This document shows positions 25,948 to 33,343 of a DNA stretch of 64,000 bases, in pieces. The stretch lies in the NCBI GenBank assembly GCA_030426845.1, contig JAUHXR010000001.1:21493-85492 (forward strand), written 5' to 3'. The position numbers were made by a program, and so were the translations under genes. Position 1 is the first letter of the stretch. Every line of letters begins with the position of its first letter. Below the pieces are notes generated by a model. The model was not told the origin of the DNA. It ran no database searches and saw nothing but the letters and a program-made list of their open reading frames with translations. This stretch comes from Polyangia bacterium (GTDB lineage Bacteria > Myxococcota_A > Polyangia > Polyangiales > Sandaracinaceae).

Positions 25948-26844
25948 GTGCGGTCTCTGGACGAGCCTACCCGGGTGATCGGCGTCGGCCCGATGCGGAG
26001 CGGCAACGTGCTGTTCGAGCGGTTGATCACCGCGCACCCCGACGTCGGCGCCACGCAGCCGCTCGACGCGATGATGCGGGAGGCGGGCGCCATCGGCGCG
26101 GGCTGGGACGCGCCGCTGTCGCCAGAGACGCGCCGGCGCCTCGCCGCCGCCGGGGCGCGCGCGCTGAGCGGGCCGCGCGCCCCCGAGATCCCGGACCTGA
26201 GCGCGTGCCGGACCGTGCGCGCGCTCCACCTGGCGCTGCTCCGCGCGTGGGCTCCCGACGCCGACGTTCTCTACGCGCGCACTCACCGGCTCGAGCTCCT
26301 CGACGCGCTCGCGCGCGATCCGTCGGTCCGCCTGATCGCGGTGCTGCGCGACCCACGCGACGTGGTCCTCTCGCGCCTCGGCCGCGGCGACCGCCCGGCG
26401 GAGGCCTTCGCGCTCGACTGGGACCGATTCGCGCGCGCAGCGGCGAGGCTCGAGGACGAGGGGCGCATGCTGGCCGTGCGCTTCGAGGACGTGCTCACCC
26501 GTCCGGCGGCGGTCGAGGACGCGCTCGAGGGGTGGCTCGGCCTACGCGTCGATCTGAGCGGCTCGCCGCACCTGCGTTGGCCCCAGCACTCGTCCTTCGG
26601 CACGCTCCCCGCCGCGGTCGACCCGTCGGTGGCGGGGCGGTGGCGCGACCGGGCGACGGACCCGATCGTGCGCTTCGTCAGCCACGTCTGCGCGGCGCCG
26701 ATCCGGCGCTGGGGGTACCCGGCGGGCCCCTCCCTCGGCGCGACCGAGCGCGCGCGCTACACGGCCCGCGCCGCGCCCCGCCGCGCGCTCGCTGCGCTGC
26801 GTCGCCTCGAGCGTCGGATCCCTGCGCGACTCAAGCCGCGCTGA
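25948..26844 (+). CDS. Sulfotransferase-family protein
   Basis: 298 residues from GTG at 25948, starting one base after the S26-like gene. The 5'-phosphosulfate loop appears as VGPMRSGNVLFERLITAHP (usually RSGTT, here RSGN) and the 3'-phosphate region as VLRDPRDVVLSRLGRGD, giving the PAPS-binding fold. The acceptor pocket is variable and cannot be read. PAPS-dependent transfer of sulfate to a glycan, peptide or small molecule is likely. The C-terminus is Arg-rich (LRRLERRIPARLKPR). The change in the first loop leaves some doubt about activity. Confidence 0.8.
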   Translation: MRSLDEPTRVIGVGPMRSGNVLFERLITAHPDVGATQPLDAMMREAGAIGAGWDAPLSPETRRRLAAAGARALSGPRAPEIPDLSACRTVRALHLALLRAWAPDADVLYARTHRLELLDALARDPSVRLIAVLRDPRDVVLSRLGRGDRPAEAFALDWDRFARAAARLEDEGRMLAVRFEDVLTRPAAVEDALEGWLGLRVDLSGSPHLRWPQHSSFGTLPAAVDPSVAGRWRDRATDPIVRFVSHVCAAPIRRWGYPAGPSLGATERARYTARAAPRRALAALRRLERRIPARLKPR

Positions 26845-26871
26845 CGTCTCGTCGCGGCGACCGAGCGGAGC

Positions 26872-26899
26872 GCGCGGCGCCGGGCGGGACGCGCCGCGC
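26872..26899. terminator. GC-rich hairpin between convergent genes
   Basis: gcgcggcg at 26872-26879 is exactly inverted at 26892-26899 (cgccgcgc) with a 12-base loop. It lies between the convergent sulfotransferase (stop 26844) and the next gene (stop 26924). No T-run follows in either direction, so a bidirectional terminator is plausible but not certain. Confidence 0.45.
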
Positions 26900-26923
26900 C
26901 TCGCCGTCGCTCTGCGCGAGGCT

Positions 26924-27994
26924 TCAGTCGTCGCTCGCGTCGAAGCGGCGCGGGACCTCGCCGTCGAGCACCGAGACGCCTTCGGCGCCGACGTAGCGAC
27001 CGCGCTGCGCCATCAGGTCGCGCACGAACATCCGCGAGTGGCGGTAGCCGTTCTCCTGGATGCGCGCGCGCATGTCCGCGATCGGCTGGACCATGTAGTG
27101 CCAGCGCTCTCCCTCGGGGTAGGCCACCCCCGCCTCACGGAAGGTGCGCAGCACGACGGTCTGCGCGTCGCTCGGGAGCGTGTCGAGGTTCTCCCGAAAG
27201 TCGGGCCCGTACGGGAAGAACTGCTCGGCGTTCGAGAAGTAGAGGACCCTCACCGGCACCCCGAGCTCACGCGCGGCGCGGCCCACCGCGCGCAGCGCGC
27301 CGTCGGCCGTCACGTCGCCGTTGCGCGCGACCACCCGACCCGCGCGGTGCAGCGCCCGGACGCGCGCGTAGAGCGCCGGGTCCGAGAGCCAGCTCGCGCT
27401 CACCCCGCCGCGCCGGTTCCGGAGCACCCGCCGCAGGTAGCGGTGCATTCGGTCGCGGTTGCGCCGGTAGGTCGACACGATCCGATCCGCCTGCGGATCC
27501 CCCTCGAGCGCCTGCTGCAACATCTCTTGCGTCGCCCGCGCGGCGCCCGACTCGAAGCGCGCGACGAGGGCCTCCGGCGTCTCCGACGCGGGCACGAGCA
27601 CGGAGTAGATGCGGTGGACGAGCGGCACGAGCGGGTCGAAGTCGACCACCCAGATCATCGACGCGTCCTGGACCGCCGCCAGGGTGTAGCACTGGTCGGT
27701 GCCGACCCCGACGAACGCGCCGCCGAGATCGCGCACGTGCTCGAACCACAGGTCGTGGCGGAACTCGTTGCTGATCGGGTAGTGCTCGCCCGGGTCGGGC
27801 GTGCCCTCGTCCGGGACGGCGTTGGCGATCCGGGCCGCGCGCTCGGAGAGCGGCGTGGATCGGTCGCGCGGCACGGCCGTAGGGACGGCCTGGTCGAGGC
27901 GCAGCCACGAGGGCTGGGCGGCGACGACGCCGGGCGCGAGCAGGGACGGCGCGAGCGTGGCCGAGACGAGCGCGAGCGGGAGCCAGGTCTTCAC
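26924..27994 (-). CDS. Exported protein, possible LIC_10091-like family
   Basis: 356 residues from GTG at 27994, which starts a signal peptide (VKTWLPLALVSATLAPSLLA). The mature protein has YPISNEFRHDLWFEHV, GGAFVGVGTDQCYTLAAVQDA, WVVDFDPLVPLVHRIY and VLYFSNAEQFFPYG. The GVGTDQ...VVDFD order resembles a SAM-methyltransferase-like Rossmann fold, and the whole recalls a spirochaete/myxobacterial exported family I know as LIC_10091; that link is from memory. Activity is unknown. It is divergent from the gamma-glutamylcyclotransferase gene with 65 bases between starts. Confidence 0.65.
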   Translation of the reverse strand: MKTWLPLALVSATLAPSLLAPGVVAAQPSWLRLDQAVPTAVPRDRSTPLSERAARIANAVPDEGTPDPGEHYPISNEFRHDLWFEHVRDLGGAFVGVGTDQCYTLAAVQDASMIWVVDFDPLVPLVHRIYSVLVPASETPEALVARFESGAARATQEMLQQALEGDPQADRIVSTYRRNRDRMHRYLRRVLRNRRGGVSASWLSDPALYARVRALHRAGRVVARNGDVTADGALRAVGRAARELGVPVRVLYFSNAEQFFPYGPDFRENLDTLPSDAQTVVLRTFREAGVAYPEGERWHYMVQPIADMRARIQENGYRHSRMFVRDLMAQRGRYVGAEGVSVLDGEVPRRFDASDD

Positions 27995-28059
27995 GGGCCG
28001 GACGATAGCGGGCGGATCGCGAAGGGTCACGTTCCCACCCCGCGCTATCGTCGCGGGGC

Positions 28060-28611
28060 ATGTGGATCTTCGGCTACGGCTCACTCGTCTGGCGGCCGGG
28101 CTTCGCGTTCCTCGAGGCGCACCCCGCGCGGCTCGACGGGTTCGTGCGGCGCTTCTATCAGGGCTCGCCGGACCACCGCGGCACCGAGGCGAGCCCCGGG
28201 CGCGTCGTGACCCTCCTCCGCGAGCCAGGCGGGAGCTGCGTCGGCCGCGCGTTCCGCCTCAGCCCCGAGGAGCACGCGCGGAGCTTCGCGCCGCTCGCCC
28301 ACCGCGAGCAGGCCGGCTACGCGCGCCACGCGGTGGAGCTGACCCTGCTGCCCGACGGCCGCCGCGTCCCGGCCGAGATCTTCGTCGCCGGGCCGGACAA
28401 CCCGCACTTCCTCGGCCCGGCCTCACTCGACGCGATGGCGCGGCACATCTTCGACTCGACCGGCCCGAGCGGTCGCAACGATCATTACCTCCTCGAGCTC
28501 GCCCGCTGGCTCGAGGCGCACGGCGTCCACGACCCGCACGTCGGCGCGCTCGCCGACGCGGTGAGCTCACTCGCCGCGGGGCGGGACGTCGACCAGGGTG
28601 ACGCGCCCTGA
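28060..28611 (+). CDS. ChaC-like gamma-glutamylcyclotransferase
   Basis: 183 residues. The opening MWIFGYGSLVWRPGF is the Gly-Tyr-Gly-Ser-Leu substrate loop of the cyclotransferase fold, and HREQAGY carries the catalytic Glu; both match the ChaC group that degrades glutathione to 5-oxoproline and Cys-Gly. The end AARGRDVDQGDAP overlaps the convergent phosphoesterase gene by 45 bases. Cytoplasmic glutathione or gamma-glutamyl peptide turnover is the expected role. Confidence 0.9.
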   Translation: MWIFGYGSLVWRPGFAFLEAHPARLDGFVRRFYQGSPDHRGTEASPGRVVTLLREPGGSCVGRAFRLSPEEHARSFAPLAHREQAGYARHAVELTLLPDGRRVPAEIFVAGPDNPHFLGPASLDAMARHIFDSTGPSGRNDHYLLELARWLEAHGVHDPHVGALADAVSSLAAGRDVDQGDAP

Positions 28612-29232
28612 GGCGGGATCGAGATCGATCACGGTCGGCCGCCGCTCGCACTCCCACGTCGTTACGTTCACCGAGACGAGCCCGCCGTCCTCCCAGGCGC
28701 CACCGTCCTGGTGGATGTGCCCGAAGAGGTGGAGGCGGGGCCGGACGACGTCGACGCGCGCGCGCAGATCGTCACAGCCGTAGCGCTGCGCGACCGGCCC
28801 CCGGTCCCCGCGGCCGCGCGGCGGGCCGTGCGTGATCAGGACGTCGGTGTCGGCGGGGATCTGCGCCCAGCGCTCGGCGAGCGGCGCCCCGCGAGGCAGG
28901 TTGAACGCCCAGTCGTGGTAGGCGGGCTGCCACGGGCTCCCCCAGAACCGCAGCCCGTCGATCACGCAGCCGGCGTCCTCCAGGTAGGTCACGCCCGGGC
29001 CCAGCAACGCGAGCGCGGCGCCACGGCGCTCCGCGAAGCAGCCGTCGTGGTTGCCCGCGACGACGATCGTGTGACGGTGCGGGAGCGCCGCGAGCCAGGC
29101 CGCGACGGGCGCGAGCTCGTCGAGCGTGCCGCCGCGGAGCATGTCGCCCGCGTGGACGAAGACGTCACCGTCGGGGACCCGACCGAGGTCCGCCTCGAAC
29201 GTGTGGGTGTCGGCGACCGCGACGATCCGCAT
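28567..29232 (-). CDS. Calcineurin-like metallophosphoesterase
   Basis: 221 residues. The dimetal site motifs are in order: VAVADTH, HAGDMLRGG, VVAGNHDGC, LITHGPPRG and FGHIHQDGG. It belongs to the small single-domain group (Rv0805/MPPED-like in motif layout) acting on cyclic nucleotides or phosphodiesters. The 3' end overlaps the convergent ChaC-like gene by 45 bases, with coding on both strands, and the start is three bases after the stop of the SUMF1-type gene. The substrate is not predictable. Confidence 0.9.
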   Translation of the reverse strand: MRIVAVADTHTFEADLGRVPDGDVFVHAGDMLRGGTLDELAPVAAWLAALPHRHTIVVAGNHDGCFAERRGAALALLGPGVTYLEDAGCVIDGLRFWGSPWQPAYHDWAFNLPRGAPLAERWAQIPADTDVLITHGPPRGRGDRGPVAQRYGCDDLRARVDVVRPRLHLFGHIHQDGGAWEDGGLVSVNVTTWECERRPTVIDLDPASGRVTLVDVPPRGE

Positions 29233-29235
29233 GGC

Positions 29236-30288
29236 TCAGCGCGCCGCGTCCGGGAGGCTCATCGCGCAGCGGAACCCGAAGCGGTGCGGGTTCGGGTTGT
29301 CGCCCGGGATGCCGCGCCGCGCGGTGGTCGTCGACCGATCCATGAAGTACCACCACGAGCCGCCGCGGACGGTGCGGTGCCCGAGCGCCTCGGGGCACTC
29401 GGCGTGCGGATCCCCGCAGCGGCCCTGAGGGTCGGTGCCCGCGCAGGCGTCGCCGCACTCGCGAGCGCATCCGCGGAAGCACCAGGCGTAGTGGTCCGCG
29501 ACCCACTCCCAGACGTTGCCCGCCATGTCGTAGAGCCCGTACGGCCCGGGCGGGCGGCTCCCCGGCGCGAAGGTCACCCCCGTGCCGCAGCCGCGCCCCT
29601 CGCGCGTGCGGACGATCGCGTGCTCGCACGGGCCGCCCTCGTCGTCGCCCCACCAATAGCGCGTCGTCGTGTCGCCGCGCGCCGCGCGCTCCCACTCGGC
29701 CTCCGACGGCAGGCGCTTGCCTCGCCAGCGGCAGTAGGCGTCCGCGTCGACCCAGCGCATGCCCACGGCCGGCTGCGCGTCGCCCATGTACCCGGGGAAT
29801 CGCACGAGGCGTTGACACTCACCGGCCTCGACGCACTCGGCGTAGCGCGCGTTGATCACCTCGTGGGTGTCGAGGAGGAACGTCGAGACGGTCACCTCCT
29901 CGGCCGGGCGCTCGTTGTCCGGTCCGTCGTCGGACCCGCGGACGTAGCTCCCGCCGGGCACGCAGGCCATCGCCTCGGGGAGCTCGTTCGGGCACGCGCG
30001 GAACGGGGACGCGGGCGGCTCCGCTACCGGCTCCGCTACCGGCGCGGGATCCAGCTCGGACACCCGCTGTGACTCGGACGCCGGCGGTGCCTCGGGCTCG
30101 GCCACGGGCGCGGCCGGCGGCGGCGCGTCGTGAGCCTCCTCGCGGGTCTCCGTCGCCGCGCCCGCGCAGCCGATCGCGAGCCCCAGGCTGACGAGCCCCA
30201 GGCTGACGAGCACCGGGCTGACGGGCCCCAGGCTGATGGGCCCCAGGCTGACGAGCGCGCGGAGGTCGCGACGGCCGAGCGCGCTCAC
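29236..30288 (-). CDS. SUMF1/formylglycine-generating-like lipoprotein
   Basis: 350 residues from GTG at 30288, overlapping the SDR stop by four bases. The N-terminus is a long, repeat-built hydrophobic signal ending at LAIGC, so it is a lipoprotein, followed by a Pro/Ala/Glu linker. The SUMF1 domain starts near ACVPGGSYVRGSDDGP and contains PSEAEWERAARG, PYGLYDMAGNVWEWVADHYAW and RTVRGGSWWYF. True formylglycine generation needs paired Cys for copper; several Cys occur in CFRGCARECGDAC but in a different place, so it is more likely a non-catalytic C-type lectin-like member, as is common in myxobacteria. Confidence 0.85.
   Translation of the reverse strand: MSALGRRDLRALVSLGPISLGPVSPVLVSLGLVSLGLAIGCAGAATETREEAHDAPPPAAPVAEPEAPPASESQRVSELDPAPVAEPVAEPPASPFRACPNELPEAMACVPGGSYVRGSDDGPDNERPAEEVTVSTFLLDTHEVINARYAECVEAGECQRLVRFPGYMGDAQPAVGMRWVDADAYCRWRGKRLPSEAEWERAARGDTTTRYWWGDDEGGPCEHAIVRTREGRGCGTGVTFAPGSRPPGPYGLYDMAGNVWEWVADHYAWCFRGCARECGDACAGTDPQGRCGDPHAECPEALGHRTVRGGSWWYFMDRSTTTARRGIPGDNPNPHRFGFRCAMSLPDAAR
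30181..30255 (-). repeat. Five 15-bp tandem repeats in a signal peptide
   Basis: Five consecutive 15-bp units based on ccccaggctgacgag (units begin at 30181, 30196, 30211, 30226 and 30241). In frame they encode Ser-Leu-Gly-Pro/Leu-Val type pentads forming the hydrophobic core of the SUMF1-type lipoprotein signal. Confidence 0.95.
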
Positions 30289-31079
30289 TGCGCGAGGGCC
30301 GCGCCGAACCCGGGGAGCCACGCGCCGCCGTCGACGACGAAGATCTCGCCGGTGACGTAGCTCGCCGCGTCCGACGCGAGGAAGAGGGCCGCGTTCGCGA
30401 TGTCCTCGACCGTGCCGAAGCGGCGCAGCGGCACCGCCTTCTCGAGCGCCTCCTTCATGTCGGGCGGCGCGAGCTTGGCCATCCCCTCGGTGTCGTCGAT
30501 CGGGCCGGGCGCGATCGCGTTCACCCGGATCCCGAGCGAGCCCCACTCGAGGGCGCAGCTCTTGGTCAGCGAGTCGATCGCCGCCTTCGCCGCAGACGCG
30601 TGCGCCTGCAGCGGGGTGGCTGCGTAGTGGAGGGTCGCCGAGATGTTCAGCACGAGCCCGCCGTTGGCGCGGAGGCTCCGCTCGAAGGCGGCGCGCGTCA
30701 CGTTCCAAGTGCCGATCGTGTCGATCTCGAGGACCGTCCGGAACGCGTTGTAGGACATGGTCGCGGCCGGGCAGAGGAAGTTCCCCGCCGCGCCGTTCAC
30801 CACGATGTCGACCTTGCCGAAGCGGTCGATCGCCGCGTCGAGCGCGGCCTCGACCCTCGGCGGCTCGCGCACGTCGGCCGGCGTCGCGAGGCACTGCCTC
30901 CCCGTCGCGTCCGACAGCTCCTTCGCCGCCGCCTCGAGGCGCTCGGCGTTGCGACCCACGATCACCGCGTCGGCGCCGTGGGCCATGAAGGCGCGGGTGA
31001 TGCCCTTGCAGATCCCGGAGCCGCCGCCGGTGACGAACGCGACCTTGCCCGCGAGGATGTCGTCTCGAAACACGCTCAT
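30285..31079 (-). CDS. SDR oxidoreductase, 2,4-dienoyl-CoA reductase-like
   Basis: 264 residues. Closest in pattern to peroxisomal 2,4-dienoyl-CoA reductase: FVTGGGSGICKGITRAF, VDIVVNGAAGNFLCPAATMS, VLNISATLHY and VTGEIFVVDGGAWL. As in that family the usual catalytic Tyr of YxxxK is absent (HASAAKAAID), while Lys is kept. The cofactor loop reads GSGIC rather than GSGIG. It should use NADPH to reduce dienoyl-CoA during beta-oxidation of unsaturated fatty acids. It is divergent from the flavoprotein gene with 20 bases between starts and overlaps the SUMF1-type gene. Confidence 0.9.
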   Translation of the reverse strand: MSVFRDDILAGKVAFVTGGGSGICKGITRAFMAHGADAVIVGRNAERLEAAAKELSDATGRQCLATPADVREPPRVEAALDAAIDRFGKVDIVVNGAAGNFLCPAATMSYNAFRTVLEIDTIGTWNVTRAAFERSLRANGGLVLNISATLHYAATPLQAHASAAKAAIDSLTKSCALEWGSLGIRVNAIAPGPIDDTEGMAKLAPPDMKEALEKAVPLRRFGTVEDIANAALFLASDAASYVTGEIFVVDGGAWLPGFGAALAQ

Positions 31080-31099
31080 GGCGTGCGACCCTACTTCCG

Positions 31100-32227
31100 G
31101 TGCGGCCCGAGGTCGACATCGCCGTGATCGGCGCCGGCGTGGTGGGCCTCGCCTGCGCGGCCGGCCTCGCGCGCGCCGGCCGGCGGGTCGTGGTCCTCGA
31201 GCGACACGACGGCCCGGGCCGCGAGACCTCGAGCCGCAACAGCGGCGTCGTCCACGCGGGCCTCTACTACCCGGCGGGCTCCCTCAAGGCCGAGGCCTGC
31301 GTCGAGGGCCGGCGGCGGCTCTACGCGCGCTGCGCGCGGCTCGGGATCGCGCACCGCAAGACGGGCAAGCTGATCGTCGCCACCACCGACGAGGAGCGCG
31401 CGGGGCTCGAGGTGCTCCTCGCGCGCGGCCGGGCCAACGGGGTGGAGGGCCTGAGCCTCGTCGACGGACCCGAGGTCGCGCGGCTCGAACCCCAGGTGCG
31501 CGCGACGGCGGGCCTGCGCTCCGAGGAGTCCGGGATCGTCGACGCCCACGCGCTCGTCGCGAGCTACGCTCGGGAGGCCGAGGGCCACGGCGCGGACCTC
31601 GTCTATCGGGTCACCCTCGAGGGCGCAGGGCGCGACGCCGGCGGCGGCTGGGCCCTCGCGACCCGCGGACACGACGGCGAGCGGTTCACCCTCCGCGCGG
31701 CCGTCGCCCTGAACGCGGCGGGCTTGCAGGCCGACGCGGTCGCGGCCCACCTGGGCGTCGACGTCGACGCGCGCGGATGGCGCCTTCGGTGGTGCAAGGG
31801 AGATTACTTCGGGCTCGCCCCTCGCCTGCGCGGCCTCTGCCGCGGGCTGGTCTACCCGATGCCCGCCCACGCCGGCCTCGGAGTGCACGTGACGCTCGAT
31901 CTGGCGGGCGGCCTGCGCGCGGGGCCCGACGCGACGTACGTCGACGCGCTCGGCTCCTCCTTCGACTCCCCCGCCGTCTATCGCGTCGACGAGTCCAAGA
32001 GGCCGGCCTTCGGGGAGGCTCTGCGACGCTACCTACCGGCGGTGCGCGACGAAGACCTGACCCCCGACTACGCGGGCATCCGGCCCAAGCTCTACGGTCC
32101 GGACGAGCCGCCGCGCGACTTCGTGCTCGCGGAGACCGAGGGCGCGCTCCACCTGATCGGCATCGAGTCGCCCGGCCTCACCGCGGCCGAGGCGCTCGCT
32201 CGGCGGGTGGTCAGCGCTCTCGCGTGA
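31100..32227 (+). CDS. L-2-hydroxyglutarate oxidase/dehydrogenase-like flavoprotein
   Basis: 375 residues from GTG at 31100. FAD-binding DIAVIGAGVVGLACAAGLARAG at the N-terminus, the SSRNSGVVHAGLYYPAGSLKA segment that is diagnostic of the L2HGDH/LhgO branch of the DAO superfamily, and a C-terminal LHLIGIESPGLTAAEALARR. It would oxidise L-2-hydroxyglutarate to 2-oxoglutarate, passing electrons to oxygen or quinone. Other 2-hydroxy acids are possible. Membrane association is not evident from the sequence. Confidence 0.9.
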   Translation: MRPEVDIAVIGAGVVGLACAAGLARAGRRVVVLERHDGPGRETSSRNSGVVHAGLYYPAGSLKAEACVEGRRRLYARCARLGIAHRKTGKLIVATTDEERAGLEVLLARGRANGVEGLSLVDGPEVARLEPQVRATAGLRSEESGIVDAHALVASYAREAEGHGADLVYRVTLEGAGRDAGGGWALATRGHDGERFTLRAAVALNAAGLQADAVAAHLGVDVDARGWRLRWCKGDYFGLAPRLRGLCRGLVYPMPAHAGLGVHVTLDLAGGLRAGPDATYVDALGSSFDSPAVYRVDESKRPAFGEALRRYLPAVRDEDLTPDYAGIRPKLYGPDEPPRDFVLAETEGALHLIGIESPGLTAAEALARRVVSALA

Positions 32228-32233
32228 GGCCCA

Positions 32234-33259
32234 TCAACCGCGCGGCTTGTCGCGCTCGCGCAAGCGCTGCTTGGCGAGCTTGCGGCGGCGCTTCTTCGCC
32301 TTGAGCTCCACGGCCTGCTTGCGCTTGGCCACGAGCTCCGGCGGCGGCTTGCGACCCGGCAGCGGAGGCTGCTCACCGTGGTGCTCGTCGACCGCGCCGA
32401 GCTCCACGCCGAGCTCGAACATCGTGACCTCGCGCCGGCCGCGATCGCCGAAGCGGAACGGCAGCACCGCCGCGCCGATCCCTGCGCCGACGTAGACCGC
32501 GCCCTTGGGCAGGCGCTCCCGGTGACGCGAGCCGTAGAGCCCGTGCACGTACTTGTGACCCGCGAGCTTGCCGATCGCGAGCTCGTGGAGGCGCGCGAGG
32601 GTGACCTGGCCGGCGTGCGTGTGCCCCGCGAGCACGAGCGGCACCCCGTGGTGCCAGAGGTAGTCCGCCTCCTCGGCGATGTGGCTGAGCCCGATCGTCG
32701 GCAGGTCCGGGCGCAGCCCCTTGAGCGCCGCGTCGCGGTCGACGTGCCCCGTGTAGGCGTCGTCGAGGCCGACGATCTGCAGGCGCTCGCCCCCGAAGGT
32801 CATGGTGGTGTGGCGGTTCTGCAGGACCTCGACGCCCGCCTTGCGCAGCGCGCGGCGGACCTCGCGGTGCCCCGACCAGTAGTCGTGGTTGCCCAGCACT
32901 CCAACGGTCGGCGCCTCGAGCTCGCCCAGCACGTCGACGAGCTGGTCGAGCCACATCTGGCTGTGGCAGACGAAGTCCCCGGTGATGACCACCAGGTCTG
33001 GCTTCTCCGCGTTGGTGAGGCGGACCGCCTCGCGCTGCACGCGCTCGGGCGTGACCCGCCCGAAGTGGAGGTCGGTCAGATGGGCGACGCGGACGTGGTC
33101 GAGGCGCTCGACCAGCTCCTCGGGCCCCGCGAAGCGGCGCAGCTCGATGGGCTGTCGGCGAAACCGCGCGAGGAGCGCCTCGCGGCTCCCCTTCAGCGCG
33201 GCGCGTTTCTCCTCGGCGTACTCGACCGCGTCGTCGACGCTTGGCGGTGCCTCGGACAC
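32234..33259 (-). CDS. Metallophosphoesterase with basic C-terminus
   Basis: 341 residues. Motifs VAHLTDLHFG, VVITGDFVCHS, GVLGNHDYWSG, LSHIAEEAD and LAGHTHAGQVTL are those of the YaeI/YkuE phosphoesterase group, members of which act on UDP-2,3-diacylglucosamine (LpxG-type) or other diphosphates. Unlike most of that group it lacks an N-terminal membrane helix; the first 55 residues are a charged helical extension. The last 45 residues are very Lys/Arg-rich (KKRRRKLAKQRLRERDK), which could bind lipid head groups or nucleic acid. It converges on the flavoprotein gene with six bases between stops. Confidence 0.88.
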   Translation of the reverse strand: MSEAPPSVDDAVEYAEEKRAALKGSREALLARFRRQPIELRRFAGPEELVERLDHVRVAHLTDLHFGRVTPERVQREAVRLTNAEKPDLVVITGDFVCHSQMWLDQLVDVLGELEAPTVGVLGNHDYWSGHREVRRALRKAGVEVLQNRHTTMTFGGERLQIVGLDDAYTGHVDRDAALKGLRPDLPTIGLSHIAEEADYLWHHGVPLVLAGHTHAGQVTLARLHELAIGKLAGHKYVHGLYGSRHRERLPKGAVYVGAGIGAAVLPFRFGDRGRREVTMFELGVELGAVDEHHGEQPPLPGRKPPPELVAKRKQAVELKAKKRRRKLAKQRLRERDKPRG

Positions 33260-33343
33260 AGCGCGAGTCTAACCCCTCGAGGGGCGCCCTGCATACGCGG
33301 CCTGCATGCGCGATCCGGCCCCAAAGTGGGTAGACTGCGGACC

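Noticed and set aside
29236..30288. True formylglycine-generating enzyme
   Set aside because: The catalytic Cys pair is not in its normal place and no sulfatase is nearby; a SUMF1-fold protein is the safer call.
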